DNA of 45,238 nt from Methylobacterium sp. J-026 (GTDB taxonomy: Bacteria > Pseudomonadota > Alphaproteobacteria > Rhizobiales > Beijerinckiaceae): assembly GCF_022829585.1 (NCBI RefSeq), contig NZ_JAKSYC010000055.1:1-45238 (forward strand). The letters are read 5' to 3'. How positions within the stretch are numbered: the stretch's first letter is position 1; each line of letters opens with the position of its first letter. A program made the position numbers and the translations under genes. The notes under the pieces were generated by a model. The model did not search any database and was not told the origin of the DNA. It was given only the letters and a program-made list of their open reading frames with translations. Positions 8,479 to 16,344 of the stretch are shown here, one piece after another.

Positions 8479-9750
8479 TCAAGAGCTCGTTTCCTTGAGA
8501 CCCAACTTTGGTGAGGGGCCGCTCATCGCTCCAGCGATCTGCATCGCGACTCGGTCCGCTGCGGCGAGCAGAACCGCGTCGAGGTGGTGGATGTACCGCG
8601 ACGTGATGCCATGACCAGCATGACCCAGCATCGCGCCGATCGTCGAGTCGCTGTAGCCGAGATCGCCGGCCGTCGAGGCGAACGAATGCCGAAGGGTATG
8701 CGCTGTGACGCCCTCTAGCCCAGCCTTGCTCACGATGCGCTCCAGCGCATCGTCGAGGCTGGCGAAAGGCCCCTGCCCTCGCCGCGCTGTTGGCAGGACG
8801 TAGATCGAGCCAGGTACCCGCTGGAGACCGTCTAGGATCAACAGGACGGCTCGGCTGATCGGTCGAACGGAGGCGCCCTCCTTAGTATCCTCCAGCCGCA
8901 GGCAGGGTTCCGCCCGATCGATCTCGGACCACCACAGCTTCACAATCTCGCTGAGCCTGCAACCGGTCAGCGCCAGCAACCGGTTGCCGGCCACAGCCTG
9001 CCAGCGTTCCGCCCTGCCCTCTTCAATCTTGACCAGCGCTTGGCCGAGCAAGCCATACTCCTCAGGCGTGAGCCGACGCTTGCGCTTCTTGTCTGCGGGG
9101 CGCCTCACCCCTGCGGCCGGGTTTAGAGCGATGATCTGCTCACTGACCGCATAACTCAGGATGCCGCCGAGAAGCCCGAACGTGCGCGCAGCCGTGCCGG
9201 ACCCACCTTCGACGACCGCCTTGCCGCGGAAGCCGGTCTTGACCACGCCAGCGGTCTTTCCGGCCTGAACATCTCGCACAAAGCGCTGGATATCTGGGGC
9301 CGCCAGCTCAGCGACCAGCCTGCGGCCCAGGAGCGGCTTGATGTGTCGCTCGACCCGGCCCTTATCGACGTACAGGGTAGAGGCTTTCTTAGCTTGGCCG
9401 CCCTTCCCCATGATCAGGCCTTTGTCGGCTGCGGTGAGATAGGCGTCGCACAACTCGGCTACGGTCATCGAGCCGCGGCGTGTCGCGCGCTCCTCCGCCG
9501 GGTCCTCGCCTCGGGCGACTTGGCCGAGCAATGCCTTGGCCTCACGCCGGGCCTCCTCGGCAGTCAGTGCGCCGTGCAGCCCGATCGTGACGCGGCGGGA
9601 CCGTCCGGCCGCTCGATACTGTACGAGGTAGCTGCGGCGACCGGAGGCGAACACTCGCAGGCCGAAGCCAGGCAGCTCATCGCACCACAGGAAGTAGTCG
9701 CGTCCCCGGGGTTCGGCCGCGTCTACCGTGCGCTTCGTGATCTTCGCCAT
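8479..9750 (-). CDS. Tyrosine site-specific integrase (P4-like, arm-binding domain)
   Basis: 423 residues from ATG 9750 (MAKITKRTVDAAEP). An in-frame ATG nine codons upstream is less likely. Residues about 1-100 are a DUF4102-type arm-binding domain (FLWCDELPGFGLRVF), the middle is a core-binding SAM-like domain, and the C-terminal half is the catalytic domain: Arg in TGCRLSEI, His351-x-x-Arg354 (HTLRHSF), His377 (LGHAGH) and nucleophile Tyr386 (SRYIHH). All catalytic residues are present, so it should be active. Its 5' end faces a tRNA-Arg 3' fragment about 155 bases away, the classic layout for an island that integrates into a tRNA 3' end. Confidence 0.93.
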   Translation of the reverse strand: MAKITKRTVDAAEPRGRDYFLWCDELPGFGLRVFASGRRSYLVQYRAAGRSRRVTIGLHGALTAEEARREAKALLGQVARGEDPAEERATRRGSMTVAELCDAYLTAADKGLIMGKGGQAKKASTLYVDKGRVERHIKPLLGRRLVAELAAPDIQRFVRDVQAGKTAGVVKTGFRGKAVVEGGSGTAARTFGLLGGILSYAVSEQIIALNPAAGVRRPADKKRKRRLTPEEYGLLGQALVKIEEGRAERWQAVAGNRLLALTGCRLSEIVKLWWSEIDRAEPCLRLEDTKEGASVRPISRAVLLILDGLQRVPGSIYVLPTARRGQGPFASLDDALERIVSKAGLEGVTAHTLRHSFASTAGDLGYSDSTIGAMLGHAGHGITSRYIHHLDAVLLAAADRVAMQIAGAMSGPSPKLGLKETSS

Positions 9751-9802
9751 GCCTGCCATCCGGCCTTGCGGAAGCATGCGGAAACAATCTGCGTCAATAC
9801 CC

Positions 9803-9907
9803 GGTAATCATGGGAGCGCTCATTATAAGGGTAAAAACTATTGCGTTCAGTGCCTTGGTGGCGATTGGCTGTCTCGGGTAATCACCGGAAAACATGCAAG
9901 GGTAATC
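9803..9907. repeat. Three direct GGTAATC repeats, candidate integrase arm sites
   Basis: GGTAATC occurs at 9803-9809, 9877-9883 and 9901-9907, the last touching the tRNA fragment. Two copies share a longer GGTAATCA core. A partial copy GGGTAAAA sits near 9829. They lie between the integrase start and the attachment core, where arm-type binding sites and the integrase promoter are expected. The role is inference from position. Confidence 0.45.
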
Positions 9908-10572
9908 CTCCGAAGGCAAAGGTCACACGTTCGAATTGTGTCGGGTGCGCCATTTTCTACAGAAACGCGAACACCGGGTGTCGCGGCTGAGCCTGCGTCA
10001 AGGCTGGCAGTTTCCAGGGCTGTCTTTCCGCCGACGATGCGGATGACATCCGCCCCGACCTCGGCCGGGTCGACGATCGCCTGAAGCCGAGCCTTCCGGA
10101 ACGGGATCTCTCCCGTCGTCACGGCCTCGTGCATCAGACGGCCGACTCGTTCGATGAGCTCCGGAGCGATTTCCGCCCGCGGACGCGCGTTGACGTGGAT
10201 CCGGTCGAGCGCCGCTTCGGCGCGGTCCCGCTCCCGTTTCAGCGCTGCAAGACGGTCCCTCAGGTTGTCGTCGAGATCGGTCATCCCTTCCTCGATCATT
10301 CGGTACAGGCGCTTCAGCTTCTCCTCAGCCCCGGCGCTCTCACGGCGCAGTGCCGCCACCCGCCCGTCGACCTGGATCGCCTTGTCCGCCCGCACCGACC
10401 ACAGCGAGGCGAACCTCGCCCGCAGCCGGTCAGGGTGCAACAGCTCAGCCACGGGGTGGTCTGTGACCAACGCGTCGAGGGTTTCCATCCGGATCGATCG
10501 GCCGGTGCAGCTGGTCTTGCCTTGCCGGCTGTGGGTCGAGCAGCTGGAGTAGCGGTGGATCTTGCGGCTCAC
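9847..10572 (-). pseudogene. C-terminal remnant of a large serine recombinase
   Basis: The translated remnant carries the zinc-ribbon end of a recombinase (YSSCSTHSRQGKTSC), a long coiled coil (LRRESAGAEEKLKRLYRMIE through ALKRERDRAEAALDRI), and the terminal RKARLQAIVDPAEV segment. The N-terminal resolvase catalytic domain with its serine is missing. The frame opens abruptly at about 10565, where a LysR fragment begins on the other strand. The last residues (DTIRTCDLCLRR) are simply the antisense translation of the tRNA-Arg fragment, so the native stop has been replaced. It is inactive alone, and evidence of an earlier element at the same tRNA site. Confidence 0.75.
9907..9952 (+). mobile_element. 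Attachment site: 3' fragment of tRNA-Arg(CCG)
   Basis: The 46 bases read as the 3' half of a tRNA: anticodon loop CTCCGAA with a 3' stem GGCAA, a T arm ACACG-TTCGAAT-TGTGT, acceptor 3' strand CGGGTGC, discriminator G and CCA (9950-9952). The 5' half is absent: the bases before 9907 do not pair with the anticodon or acceptor strands. This is what an integrase leaves at the far end of an element inserted in a tRNA gene, so the element should lie to the left, with the restored tRNA-Arg outside the window. Confidence 0.7.
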
Positions 10573-10837
10573 CGACGAGGGACTGCGGTTCTGGGAGCGA
10601 GTCGGTCCACATCTCGACGGGATCGAGGCCGCAGCACTGGATGCTGCGGGCAGCGTTCAGGCGGTGCGAGGCCGCCTGAGGATGAACGTCGATCCGTTCT
10701 TCTCGCGCTGGGTCCTGTCACGGGAGCTGGCGCGCTTCCTCGCGCTCCATCGAGCCGCCAAGGTCCGTGCCTTCACCGAATGGTGCCTGCAGCTGCTCGG
10801 CGGCGACAACGATCTCGATGCCGCCGGGACGCATTGA
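10562..10837 (+). pseudogene. LysR-type regulator fragment, doubly deleted
   Basis: Residues LTDEGLRFWERV...GRLRMNVDPFFSRWVLSRELARFLALH correspond to the end of the DNA-binding linker and the start of the effector domain of a LysR regulator. The next residues (KVRAFTEWCLQLLG) are typical of the extreme C-terminus. The helix-turn-helix is lost at the recombinase junction near 10560, and roughly 180 residues are lost inside. About 90 of some 300 residues remain, so it cannot be functional. It converges on the SDR gene, which may have been its original partner. Confidence 0.65.
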
Positions 10838-10851
10838 GCGGCGTCCCGGTG

Positions 10852-11568
10852 CTACAGCGCCGCCCGGCCGATCGAGGCGCCGCCATCGACGTAGAGGGTC
10901 TGCCCCGTCATAAACGCCGCCCCGTCCGACATCAGGAACGCGATGACGGCGGCGATCTCCTCCGGCCGGCCGAAGCGGCCCATCGGCACCCCGGCGCGGT
11001 AGCGCGTCTCGCCCTCGCTGCCCGGCGGGTTGTTGGCCCGGAACAGCTCGGTCTCGGTCGGCCCCGGCGCGACCGCGTTGACGGTGATCCCGGTCGTGGC
11101 GAGTTCGAGCGCCCAGGAGCGGGTGAAGCTGACGAGCGCGGCTTTCGCGGCCGCGTAGGCCGTGCGTTCGACGCTGCCGAGGACAGTCAGGCTGGCAATG
11201 TTGACGACCCGGCCCCAGCCGCGTCGGCGCATGCCGGGCAGCGTCGCCTGCACGGCCTGAAGCGCCGGATGGAGGTTGACGCGCAGGACCTCGTCGAGCG
11301 CGGGGATCTCGACCGCCCCGAGCCGCTGCGGCCGGACGAGGCCGACATTGTTGACCACGCCGTCGAAGGCGAAGCGTCCGGTGAGCTCGGCGAGGACCGC
11401 GTCGGTCGCCGCACCGTCGGCGAGGTCGACCGGCACGAGCGTGCCGGGGAAACCGTCGAGGCCACCGCGCGCGAGGCCGACGACGTGGTGGCCCGCGCCG
11501 GCGAGGTGGTGGGCGAGGGCCAGCCCAATGCCCTTGCTGGCACCGGTCACGAGAAAGGTTCGGGACAT
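10852..11568 (-). CDS. SDR-family oxidoreductase
   Basis: A classical short-chain dehydrogenase/reductase, 238 residues, NAD(P)-dependent, acting on an alcohol/ketone pair. It shows the cofactor motif TGASKGIG (8-15), NNVG (73-76, usually NNAG), catalytic Ser126, Tyr138 and Lys142 (YAAAK), and the C-terminal GQTLYVDGG motif. Asp48 in PVDLAD is the usual adenine-contact position. It is preceded by the convergent LysR fragment and follows the peroxiredoxin-like gene by about 43 bases on the same strand, so these two may be co-transcribed. In context it could supply ketones to the crotonase and cupin genes nearby; that is inference. Confidence 0.92.
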   Translation of the reverse strand: MSRTFLVTGASKGIGLALAHHLAGAGHHVVGLARGGLDGFPGTLVPVDLADGAATDAVLAELTGRFAFDGVVNNVGLVRPQRLGAVEIPALDEVLRVNLHPALQAVQATLPGMRRRGWGRVVNIASLTVLGSVERTAYAAAKAALVSFTRSWALELATTGITVNAVAPGPTETELFRANNPPGSEGETRYRAGVPMGRFGRPEEIAAVIAFLMSDGAAFMTGQTLYVDGGASIGRAAL

Positions 11569-11611
11569 CCTGGATCTCCTTGAGATTGCGCGGCCGGGAA
11601 GCCGTGTCCGA

Positions 11612-12286
11612 TCAGGCGGGAACGGAGGCAGTGCGGCGGAGCGCCGGAAGCATGTCCGCGGGCTCGGGGCGGCGGGTGTAGTCCGGGTTCACCTCGGCGT
11701 AGCGGATCACGCCATCCTGTCCGACGACGAAGCGTCCCGGCATCGGCAGGGTCCAGCTCGGGTCGCCGTTGAACGCCGGCAGGTCGTTCCTCAGGCCCCG
11801 GTAGAGCTCGACCAGGTCATCGGGCAGCGCGAAGCGCAGGCCGAACGCCGCCGCGACAGCATTGTGCGGGTCCGACAGGATCGGGAAACCGAGCGCGTTC
11901 TGGCGGACCGACTTCCGGCTGTTGGCCGCCGTCTGCGGCGAGATGGCGATGAGGCCCGCCCCGAGGCTTTCGAAAAGCGGCACCGTCCCCTGAAGCGCCT
12001 GGAGCTCCAGGTTGCAGTAGGGGCACCACACGCCGCGGTAGAAGCTGATCACGAGCGGCCCGCGTTTCAGCAGGGCCGCGGAGGAGATGCGCTGCCCCTC
12101 CGGATCGGTGAGTGTGAAGCTCGGCGCCCGGTCGCCGGCCTTCAGCGTACGGGTGGCGGCGCCGGAGGCGATCAGCTCCGCGGTAGCCCGGTGCATCGTC
12201 CGGATCACCGAGGGCGGGACGTTGTAGGGGGGCTTGCCCGCCTCGAAATCGGCTTTGAACGCGTCGAGCTTGGATTGCAGGGTCAT
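11612..12286 (-). CDS. Peroxiredoxin-like (AhpC/TSA) protein
   Basis: 224 residues from ATG 12286. A thioredoxin-fold AhpC/TSA domain covers about residues 45-215, with the redox motif WCPYC (Cys88, Cys91) in FYRGVWCPYCNLEL. That CxxC is closer to the thioredoxin/PRXL2-like branch than to typical 2-Cys peroxiredoxins, which lack the second Cys there. The N-terminal 45 residues are helical. It probably reduces peroxides or protein disulfides in the cytoplasm. A 120-base gap separates it from a divergent LysR gene, suggesting direct control as in OxyR-like pairs. The open frame continues upstream to 13297, but that part is antisense to the regulator and is rejected. Confidence 0.9.
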   Translation of the reverse strand: MTLQSKLDAFKADFEAGKPPYNVPPSVIRTMHRATAELIASGAATRTLKAGDRAPSFTLTDPEGQRISSAALLKRGPLVISFYRGVWCPYCNLELQALQGTVPLFESLGAGLIAISPQTAANSRKSVRQNALGFPILSDPHNAVAAAFGLRFALPDDLVELYRGLRNDLPAFNGDPSWTLPMPGRFVVGQDGVIRYAEVNPDYTRRPEPADMLPALRRTASVPA

Positions 12287-12406
12287 GGCGCGGTGTCCCG
12301 AGACATCATCGCGGCAATGCGGCGACGACGGCCGGAGTGATGCGCCCCTCCCGATGGACAGGGCAGGCAGCACGAGGCGATAACGCTCATTCCAGGGAGG
12401 AATGGC
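12287..12406. promoter_or_regulatory. Divergent promoter region of the peroxiredoxin-like and LysR genes
   Basis: A 120-base gap between two divergent start codons. LysR regulators usually bind such gaps. I did not find a clear T-N11-A palindrome that I would defend. Confidence 0.4.
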
Positions 12407-13312
12407 GTGGACCGGTATCAGGCGATGGCCACCTTCGTGCGGGTCGTGGAGGCCGGCTCCTTCTCGGGCGCCGCGCGGCTCCTGCACGTCGGCCAGCCGG
12501 CCGTCTCCAAGACGATCGCGCAGCTGGAGAACCGGCTGCAGGTCAGCCTGCTCGTCCGCTCCACCCACGGCCTGAGCCCCACGGAGGCGGGCCTGCGCTT
12601 CTACGAGCGGGCACAGGCCGCCATCACCGAGGCGGACGAGGCCGAGCGCGCCGCCCGCGGCGCGGGCGCCGGGCTCTCGGGGCGGCTGCGCGTCTCGGCG
12701 GCGACCACCTTCGCGCGGCTCCACGTGGTGCCGATGCTGCCGCGCTTCCTCGCCGAGCACCCGGACCTCGACATCGAGATCATCCTCGACGACCGGGTGA
12801 TCGACCTCGTCAGCGAGGGGATCGACCTGTCGCTGCGCATGGGCGCCCTGCCGGATTCGGCCGCCGTCGCGCGCAAGATCGCAACGGGCAGCCGCTCGGT
12901 CCTCGCCAGCCCCGGCTATCTCGCCCGCGCGGGCGAGCCGCGCAGTCCCGCGGACCTCGCCGGGCACGAGGCGGTGATCTACAGCCAGCAGCCCGATGCC
13001 TGGTCCTTCACCCGGGACGGCGCCGAGGCCTCGGTCGCGGTGCACGGCCGCGTGCGGGTGAGCGCGGCCGAGGGCCTGCGGGCCGCGGTCCTGGCTGATA
13101 TCGGCCTCACCGTCACGTCGGACTGGATGTTCGCCCCCGAACTGGCGAGCGGCGGGGTGCGGCGCCTGCTGGAGCCCTGGACGCTGCCGACGATCGACCT
13201 CTGGGCGGTCTTCCCCACCGGCCGCATGGCCAGTGCCAAGGCGCGGCTCTTCGCCGGCTTCGTCGAGGCGGCCCTGGCCGAAAACCGGGCGGCCCATTCC
13301 GCGCCGGCATAA
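12407..13312 (+). CDS. LysR-family transcriptional regulator
   Basis: 301 residues, the full family length. It starts at GTG 12407 with GGGAGG six bases upstream. An ATG at 12402 is out of frame. The N-terminal winged helix-turn-helix covers residues 1-60 (AGSFSGAARLLHVGQPAVSKTIAQLE). The rest is the substrate-binding-like effector domain of the CrgA-like subgroup (SGRLRVSAATTFARLHVVP). It is divergent from the peroxiredoxin-like gene and upstream, on the same strand, of the crotonase gene at 13410 (97-base gap), so it may control either side. Confidence 0.93.
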   Translation: MDRYQAMATFVRVVEAGSFSGAARLLHVGQPAVSKTIAQLENRLQVSLLVRSTHGLSPTEAGLRFYERAQAAITEADEAERAARGAGAGLSGRLRVSAATTFARLHVVPMLPRFLAEHPDLDIEIILDDRVIDLVSEGIDLSLRMGALPDSAAVARKIATGSRSVLASPGYLARAGEPRSPADLAGHEAVIYSQQPDAWSFTRDGAEASVAVHGRVRVSAAEGLRAAVLADIGLTVTSDWMFAPELASGGVRRLLEPWTLPTIDLWAVFPTGRMASAKARLFAGFVEAALAENRAAHSAPA

Positions 13313-13409
13313 CCCTTATCGCCTCGGGCCATCGTCCGTCGCCGGCCGGAACTGGCTAACTCGTCCCCACGCCGACCGAACGGGGCCGGCCAGCACGAGG
13401 ACAGCACCG

Positions 13410-14180
13410 ATGGCCCGTTTCGAGACCTACCGCGACGCCTTCCCCAACGCCCGCCTGACCCGCAAGCCGAACGGCGTTCTGGAGGTCATGCTCCACACCG
13501 AGGGCGGCAAGCTCGTCTTCAACGGGCACACCCACGAGCAGTTCGTCGACCTGTTCCACGCCATCGGCGAGGACCGCGGCAACCGGGCGGTGATCCTGAC
13601 CGGAGCGGGCGACGCGTTCATGGACGCGATCAGCCCGGAGGGCTTCGACTTCTTCACGCCGCAGGGCTACGACAAGATCCTGCGGGAGGGTCGCAAGGTG
13701 CTCGGCAACATCCTCGACATCGAGGTGCCGATGATCGCCGCGCTGAACGGTCCGGTCCTGCTGCACAGCGAGTACGCGCTGCTCACCGACATCGTGCTCG
13801 CGACACCCGAGACGGTGTTCCAGGACAAGCCCCACTTCGAGTTCGGCATCGTGCCGGGCGACGGCGTGCACATCCTGTGGCCCGAAGTGATCGGCTCGAT
13901 CCGCGGCCGGTACTTCCTGCTGACGCGGCAGGTGCTGGACGCGCAGACTGCCAAGGATTGGGGCGCGGTTAACGAGATCGTGCCGCGGGACCAGTTGCTG
14001 GCGCGGGCGCACGAGATCGCGGACGGCATCGCCGCTCTGCCGCCGCTCACCGGCCGCTACACCCGGATCGCGCTCACGCAGCGCCTGCGCCGGCTCGTCG
14101 AGGAGGGCACCGGCTACGGCCTGGCCCTGGAGGGCATCAGCGCCGCCGACGTGGCGCGGAGCATGGCGGCGCAGGCCTGA
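13410..14180 (+). CDS. Crotonase-family hydrolase, 6-oxocamphor-hydrolase-like (candidate beta-diketone hydrolase)
   Basis: 256 residues from ATG 13410. It has a crotonase fold with oxyanion segments near NGPVLLHSEY and GIVPGDGVHILWP. The residues described for 6-oxocamphor hydrolase (His45, His122, His145, Asp154, Glu244) correspond here to His42, His119, His142, Asp151 and Glu241, a constant offset of three. By that comparison, made from memory of the family, the enzyme would cleave a non-enolisable or cyclic beta-diketone by retro-Claisen hydrolysis and not hydrate an enoyl-CoA. It begins a plus-strand run with two alpha/beta-hydrolases (31- and 137-base gaps) and a three-His cupin further on. 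The crotonase fold is certain; the substrate class is likely but unproven. Confidence 0.85.
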   Translation: MARFETYRDAFPNARLTRKPNGVLEVMLHTEGGKLVFNGHTHEQFVDLFHAIGEDRGNRAVILTGAGDAFMDAISPEGFDFFTPQGYDKILREGRKVLGNILDIEVPMIAALNGPVLLHSEYALLTDIVLATPETVFQDKPHFEFGIVPGDGVHILWPEVIGSIRGRYFLLTRQVLDAQTAKDWGAVNEIVPRDQLLARAHEIADGIAALPPLTGRYTRIALTQRLRRLVEEGTGYGLALEGISAADVARSMAAQA

Positions 14181-14211
14181 GCCGTCAGCACCCGATCTCA
14201 CGGAGAGTCCG

Positions 14212-15066
14212 ATGACCCAGATCCGTTACCGCACCGCCGATGTCGACGGCTTCACAATCTTCTACCGGGAGGCCGGAGACCCCGCGAAGCCGGCGCTTCT
14301 GCTGCTGCATGGCTTCCCCTCGTCCGGCCACATGTTCCGCGACCTGATCCCGCTCCTGGCGGACCGGTTCCACCTCGTCGCCCCCGACCTGCCGGGTTTT
14401 GGCCTGTCGGAGATCAAGCCGCGCGACGCCTTCACCTACAGCTTCGATGCGCTGGCGAAAGTGATCGGCCGCTTCACCGAGGTGATCGGGCTGGAGACCT
14501 ACGCGCTCTACGTCTTCGACTACGGCGCGCCCACCGGCTTCCGGGTGGCCCTGGCGCATCCGGAGCGGGTGACGGCCATCATCTCGCAGAACGGCAACGC
14601 CTACGAGGAGGGGCTGAGCGCGGGCTGGAACCCGATCCAGCGCTACTGGCGGGACCCGAGCGACGCCAACCGCCAGGCGCTGCGCGAGCTGCTCACCCCG
14701 GCCTCGATCCGCTGGCAATACGAGCACGGCGTGCCGGATACGTCGCTGGTCTCGCCCGACGGGAGTGCCCTCGACGCGTGGTACATCCAGCGGCCCGAGG
14801 TCGACGAGATCCAGCTCGACCTGTTCGGCGACTATGCCAGCAACGTGGCGCTCTACCCCGCCTTCCAGGCCTATTTCCGGGAACACCGGCCGAAGCTGCT
14901 GGCGATCTGGGGAAGGAACGATCCCTTCTTCCTGCCCGCCGGGGCGGAGGCGTTCCGGCGCGACCTGCCGGATGCGCAGGTGCGTTTCCTCGACACGGGG
15001 CACTTCGCCCTGGAGACCCATGCTGCGACCATCGCGGGGGCTATCGCCGGCTTCCTGAGTGCCTGA
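14212..15066 (+). CDS. Alpha/beta-hydrolase with Asp nucleophile (epoxide hydrolase/haloalkane dehalogenase-like)
   Basis: 284 residues; GGAGAG precedes ATG 14212. It has oxyanion-loop motif HGFP (33-36), a nucleophile elbow VFDYGAP with Asp103 in place of serine, and catalytic His264 in GHFALE. The acid is probably in the WGRNDPFF segment. An aspartate nucleophile marks epoxide hydrolases, haloalkane and haloacetate dehalogenases, not esterases. The first 12 residues hold no signal peptide, so it is cytoplasmic. It is a paralogue of the next gene, with about the same core and different N-termini. It probably belongs to one transcript with the crotonase gene. Confidence 0.88.
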   Translation: MTQIRYRTADVDGFTIFYREAGDPAKPALLLLHGFPSSGHMFRDLIPLLADRFHLVAPDLPGFGLSEIKPRDAFTYSFDALAKVIGRFTEVIGLETYALYVFDYGAPTGFRVALAHPERVTAIISQNGNAYEEGLSAGWNPIQRYWRDPSDANRQALRELLTPASIRWQYEHGVPDTSLVSPDGSALDAWYIQRPEVDEIQLDLFGDYASNVALYPAFQAYFREHRPKLLAIWGRNDPFFLPAGAEAFRRDLPDAQVRFLDTGHFALETHAATIAGAIAGFLSA

Positions 15067-15203
15067 GCCGAAAGCATATCCAGGCCCTCCAGCGAGGACG
15101 GGCCCGGTGGGCAGGGGCTGCGCGCCACATCGTGCCGGCCCAGGCCGCCCGCGCTGGTTCTCTCGACCGCAGCATCCCATCTTACCTCTGAAGGAGCGGG
15201 ACC

Positions 15204-16169
15204 ATGCCGACACGGACTCTCCTGGCCGCAGCGACTGCCCTGACGGTCGGGCACGGGACGCCGCACCCGCTTCCCTCGGTCTCGGCCACGACGACCTATC
15301 ATCGGGTCGCGATCAACGGCGTGGGCATCTTCTACCGCGAGGCCGGCCCGCGGGACGCGCCCACGGTCCTGCTGCTGCACGGCTACCCGTCGTCGTCCCG
15401 GCAGTGGGATCCGCTGCTGCCGCTGCTCGCCGACCGCTACCACCTCATCGCCCCCGACTACCCGGGCTTCGGTCAGAGCGATGCGCCGTCCCCCGCGCAG
15501 TACACCTACACCTTCGACAACCTCGCTCGGACCATGGAGGCGTTGGTCGCCCATCTCGGGATTGAGCGGTACACGCTGGTCATGCAGGATTACGGCGGCC
15601 CGGTCGGCTTCCGCATGGCGCTGGCCCATCCCGAAAGGGTGAGCGCGCTGATCGTCCAGAACGCCAACGCCTATGCGGAGGGCCTGGGTGCCAAGTGGCA
15701 GGGCATCGCCCGGTACTGGGCAGACCCGGCGGCGCATCCCGAGCAGGTCGACGCCTTCACCGCGCTGGAGAGCGCCAGGCAGCGCCACCTCGGCACCAGC
15801 CCCAACAGCGAGCGGTACAATCCCGACACCTGGACGGACGAGTACGCCATCCTCGCACGGCCGGGCGAGCGGGAGATCCAGGCGGCGCTGCTCTACGACT
15901 ACCGCACCAACGTCGCCGCCTACTCGGCTTGGCAGGCCTGGATGCGTGGCCATCCGCTGCCGACGCTCGTGCTGTGGGGCCGCCACGATCCCTCCTTCAT
16001 CGTGCCGGGCGCGGACGCCTACCTGCGCGACATGCCGAAGGCGGAGCTGCACATCCTCGAGGCCGGGCACTTCGCCCTGGACGAGGCGACGGACGAGGTC
16101 GCCCGGCTCACCCGCGACTTCCTCGGCCGCGTCGAGACATCCGTTCCACCATCATCGGCCCGTCGCTGA
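15204..16169 (+). CDS. Exported alpha/beta-hydrolase with Asp nucleophile
   Basis: 321 residues, preceded by AAGGAG. It is a paralogue of the previous gene: HGYP (59-62), nucleophile Asp129 in MQDYGGP, the WGRHDPSF acid region and His289 in GHFALDE. It differs in an N-terminal extension of about 28 residues (MPTRTLLAAATALTVGHG... to VSA) that looks like a signal peptide, so one copy would act in the periplasm and the other in the cytoplasm. The 137-base gap before it may hold its own promoter. The substrate is unknown; epoxide or organohalide hydrolysis is the family expectation. Confidence 0.87.
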   Translation: MPTRTLLAAATALTVGHGTPHPLPSVSATTTYHRVAINGVGIFYREAGPRDAPTVLLLHGYPSSSRQWDPLLPLLADRYHLIAPDYPGFGQSDAPSPAQYTYTFDNLARTMEALVAHLGIERYTLVMQDYGGPVGFRMALAHPERVSALIVQNANAYAEGLGAKWQGIARYWADPAAHPEQVDAFTALESARQRHLGTSPNSERYNPDTWTDEYAILARPGEREIQAALLYDYRTNVAAYSAWQAWMRGHPLPTLVLWGRHDPSFIVPGADAYLRDMPKAELHILEAGHFALDEATDEVARLTRDFLGRVETSVPPSSARR

Positions 16170-16344
16170 AGCTCCGCCTGCATCGTCGAACGCTCGGTTC
16201 TCGCCTATCGACCGGGCTTTTGATCGACCTTTGCAGGCTGTCCGCTTCCGAGATGCCGCTGACGGCTGCCGCATAATCGGGATGGACGCAGTGCTGTCCG
16301 GCTGGTTTGAAGTCCCTCGACGCGGAAGCCGAAGAGCCGAGGGC

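Noticed and set aside
9907..9952. A functional tRNA-Arg
   Set aside because: The 5' half with acceptor and D arm is absent, so it cannot fold as a tRNA.
1..9952. Prophage
   Set aside because: An integrase is present but no capsid, portal, terminase or tail gene is seen in the window.
10129..11583. 484-residue plus-strand open frame
   Set aside because: It covers the recombinase remnant, LysR fragment and SDR in the wrong frame, with shadow-like composition.
12287..13297. Open minus-strand frame extending the peroxiredoxin-like protein by over 330 residues
   Set aside because: It is the antisense of the LysR gene, Arg/Gly/Asp-rich and without domain; ATG 12286 gives the normal family length.
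13410..14180. Ordinary enoyl-CoA hydratase
   Set aside because: The usual glutamate pair is not evident, while five residues match 6-oxocamphor hydrolase at constant offset.
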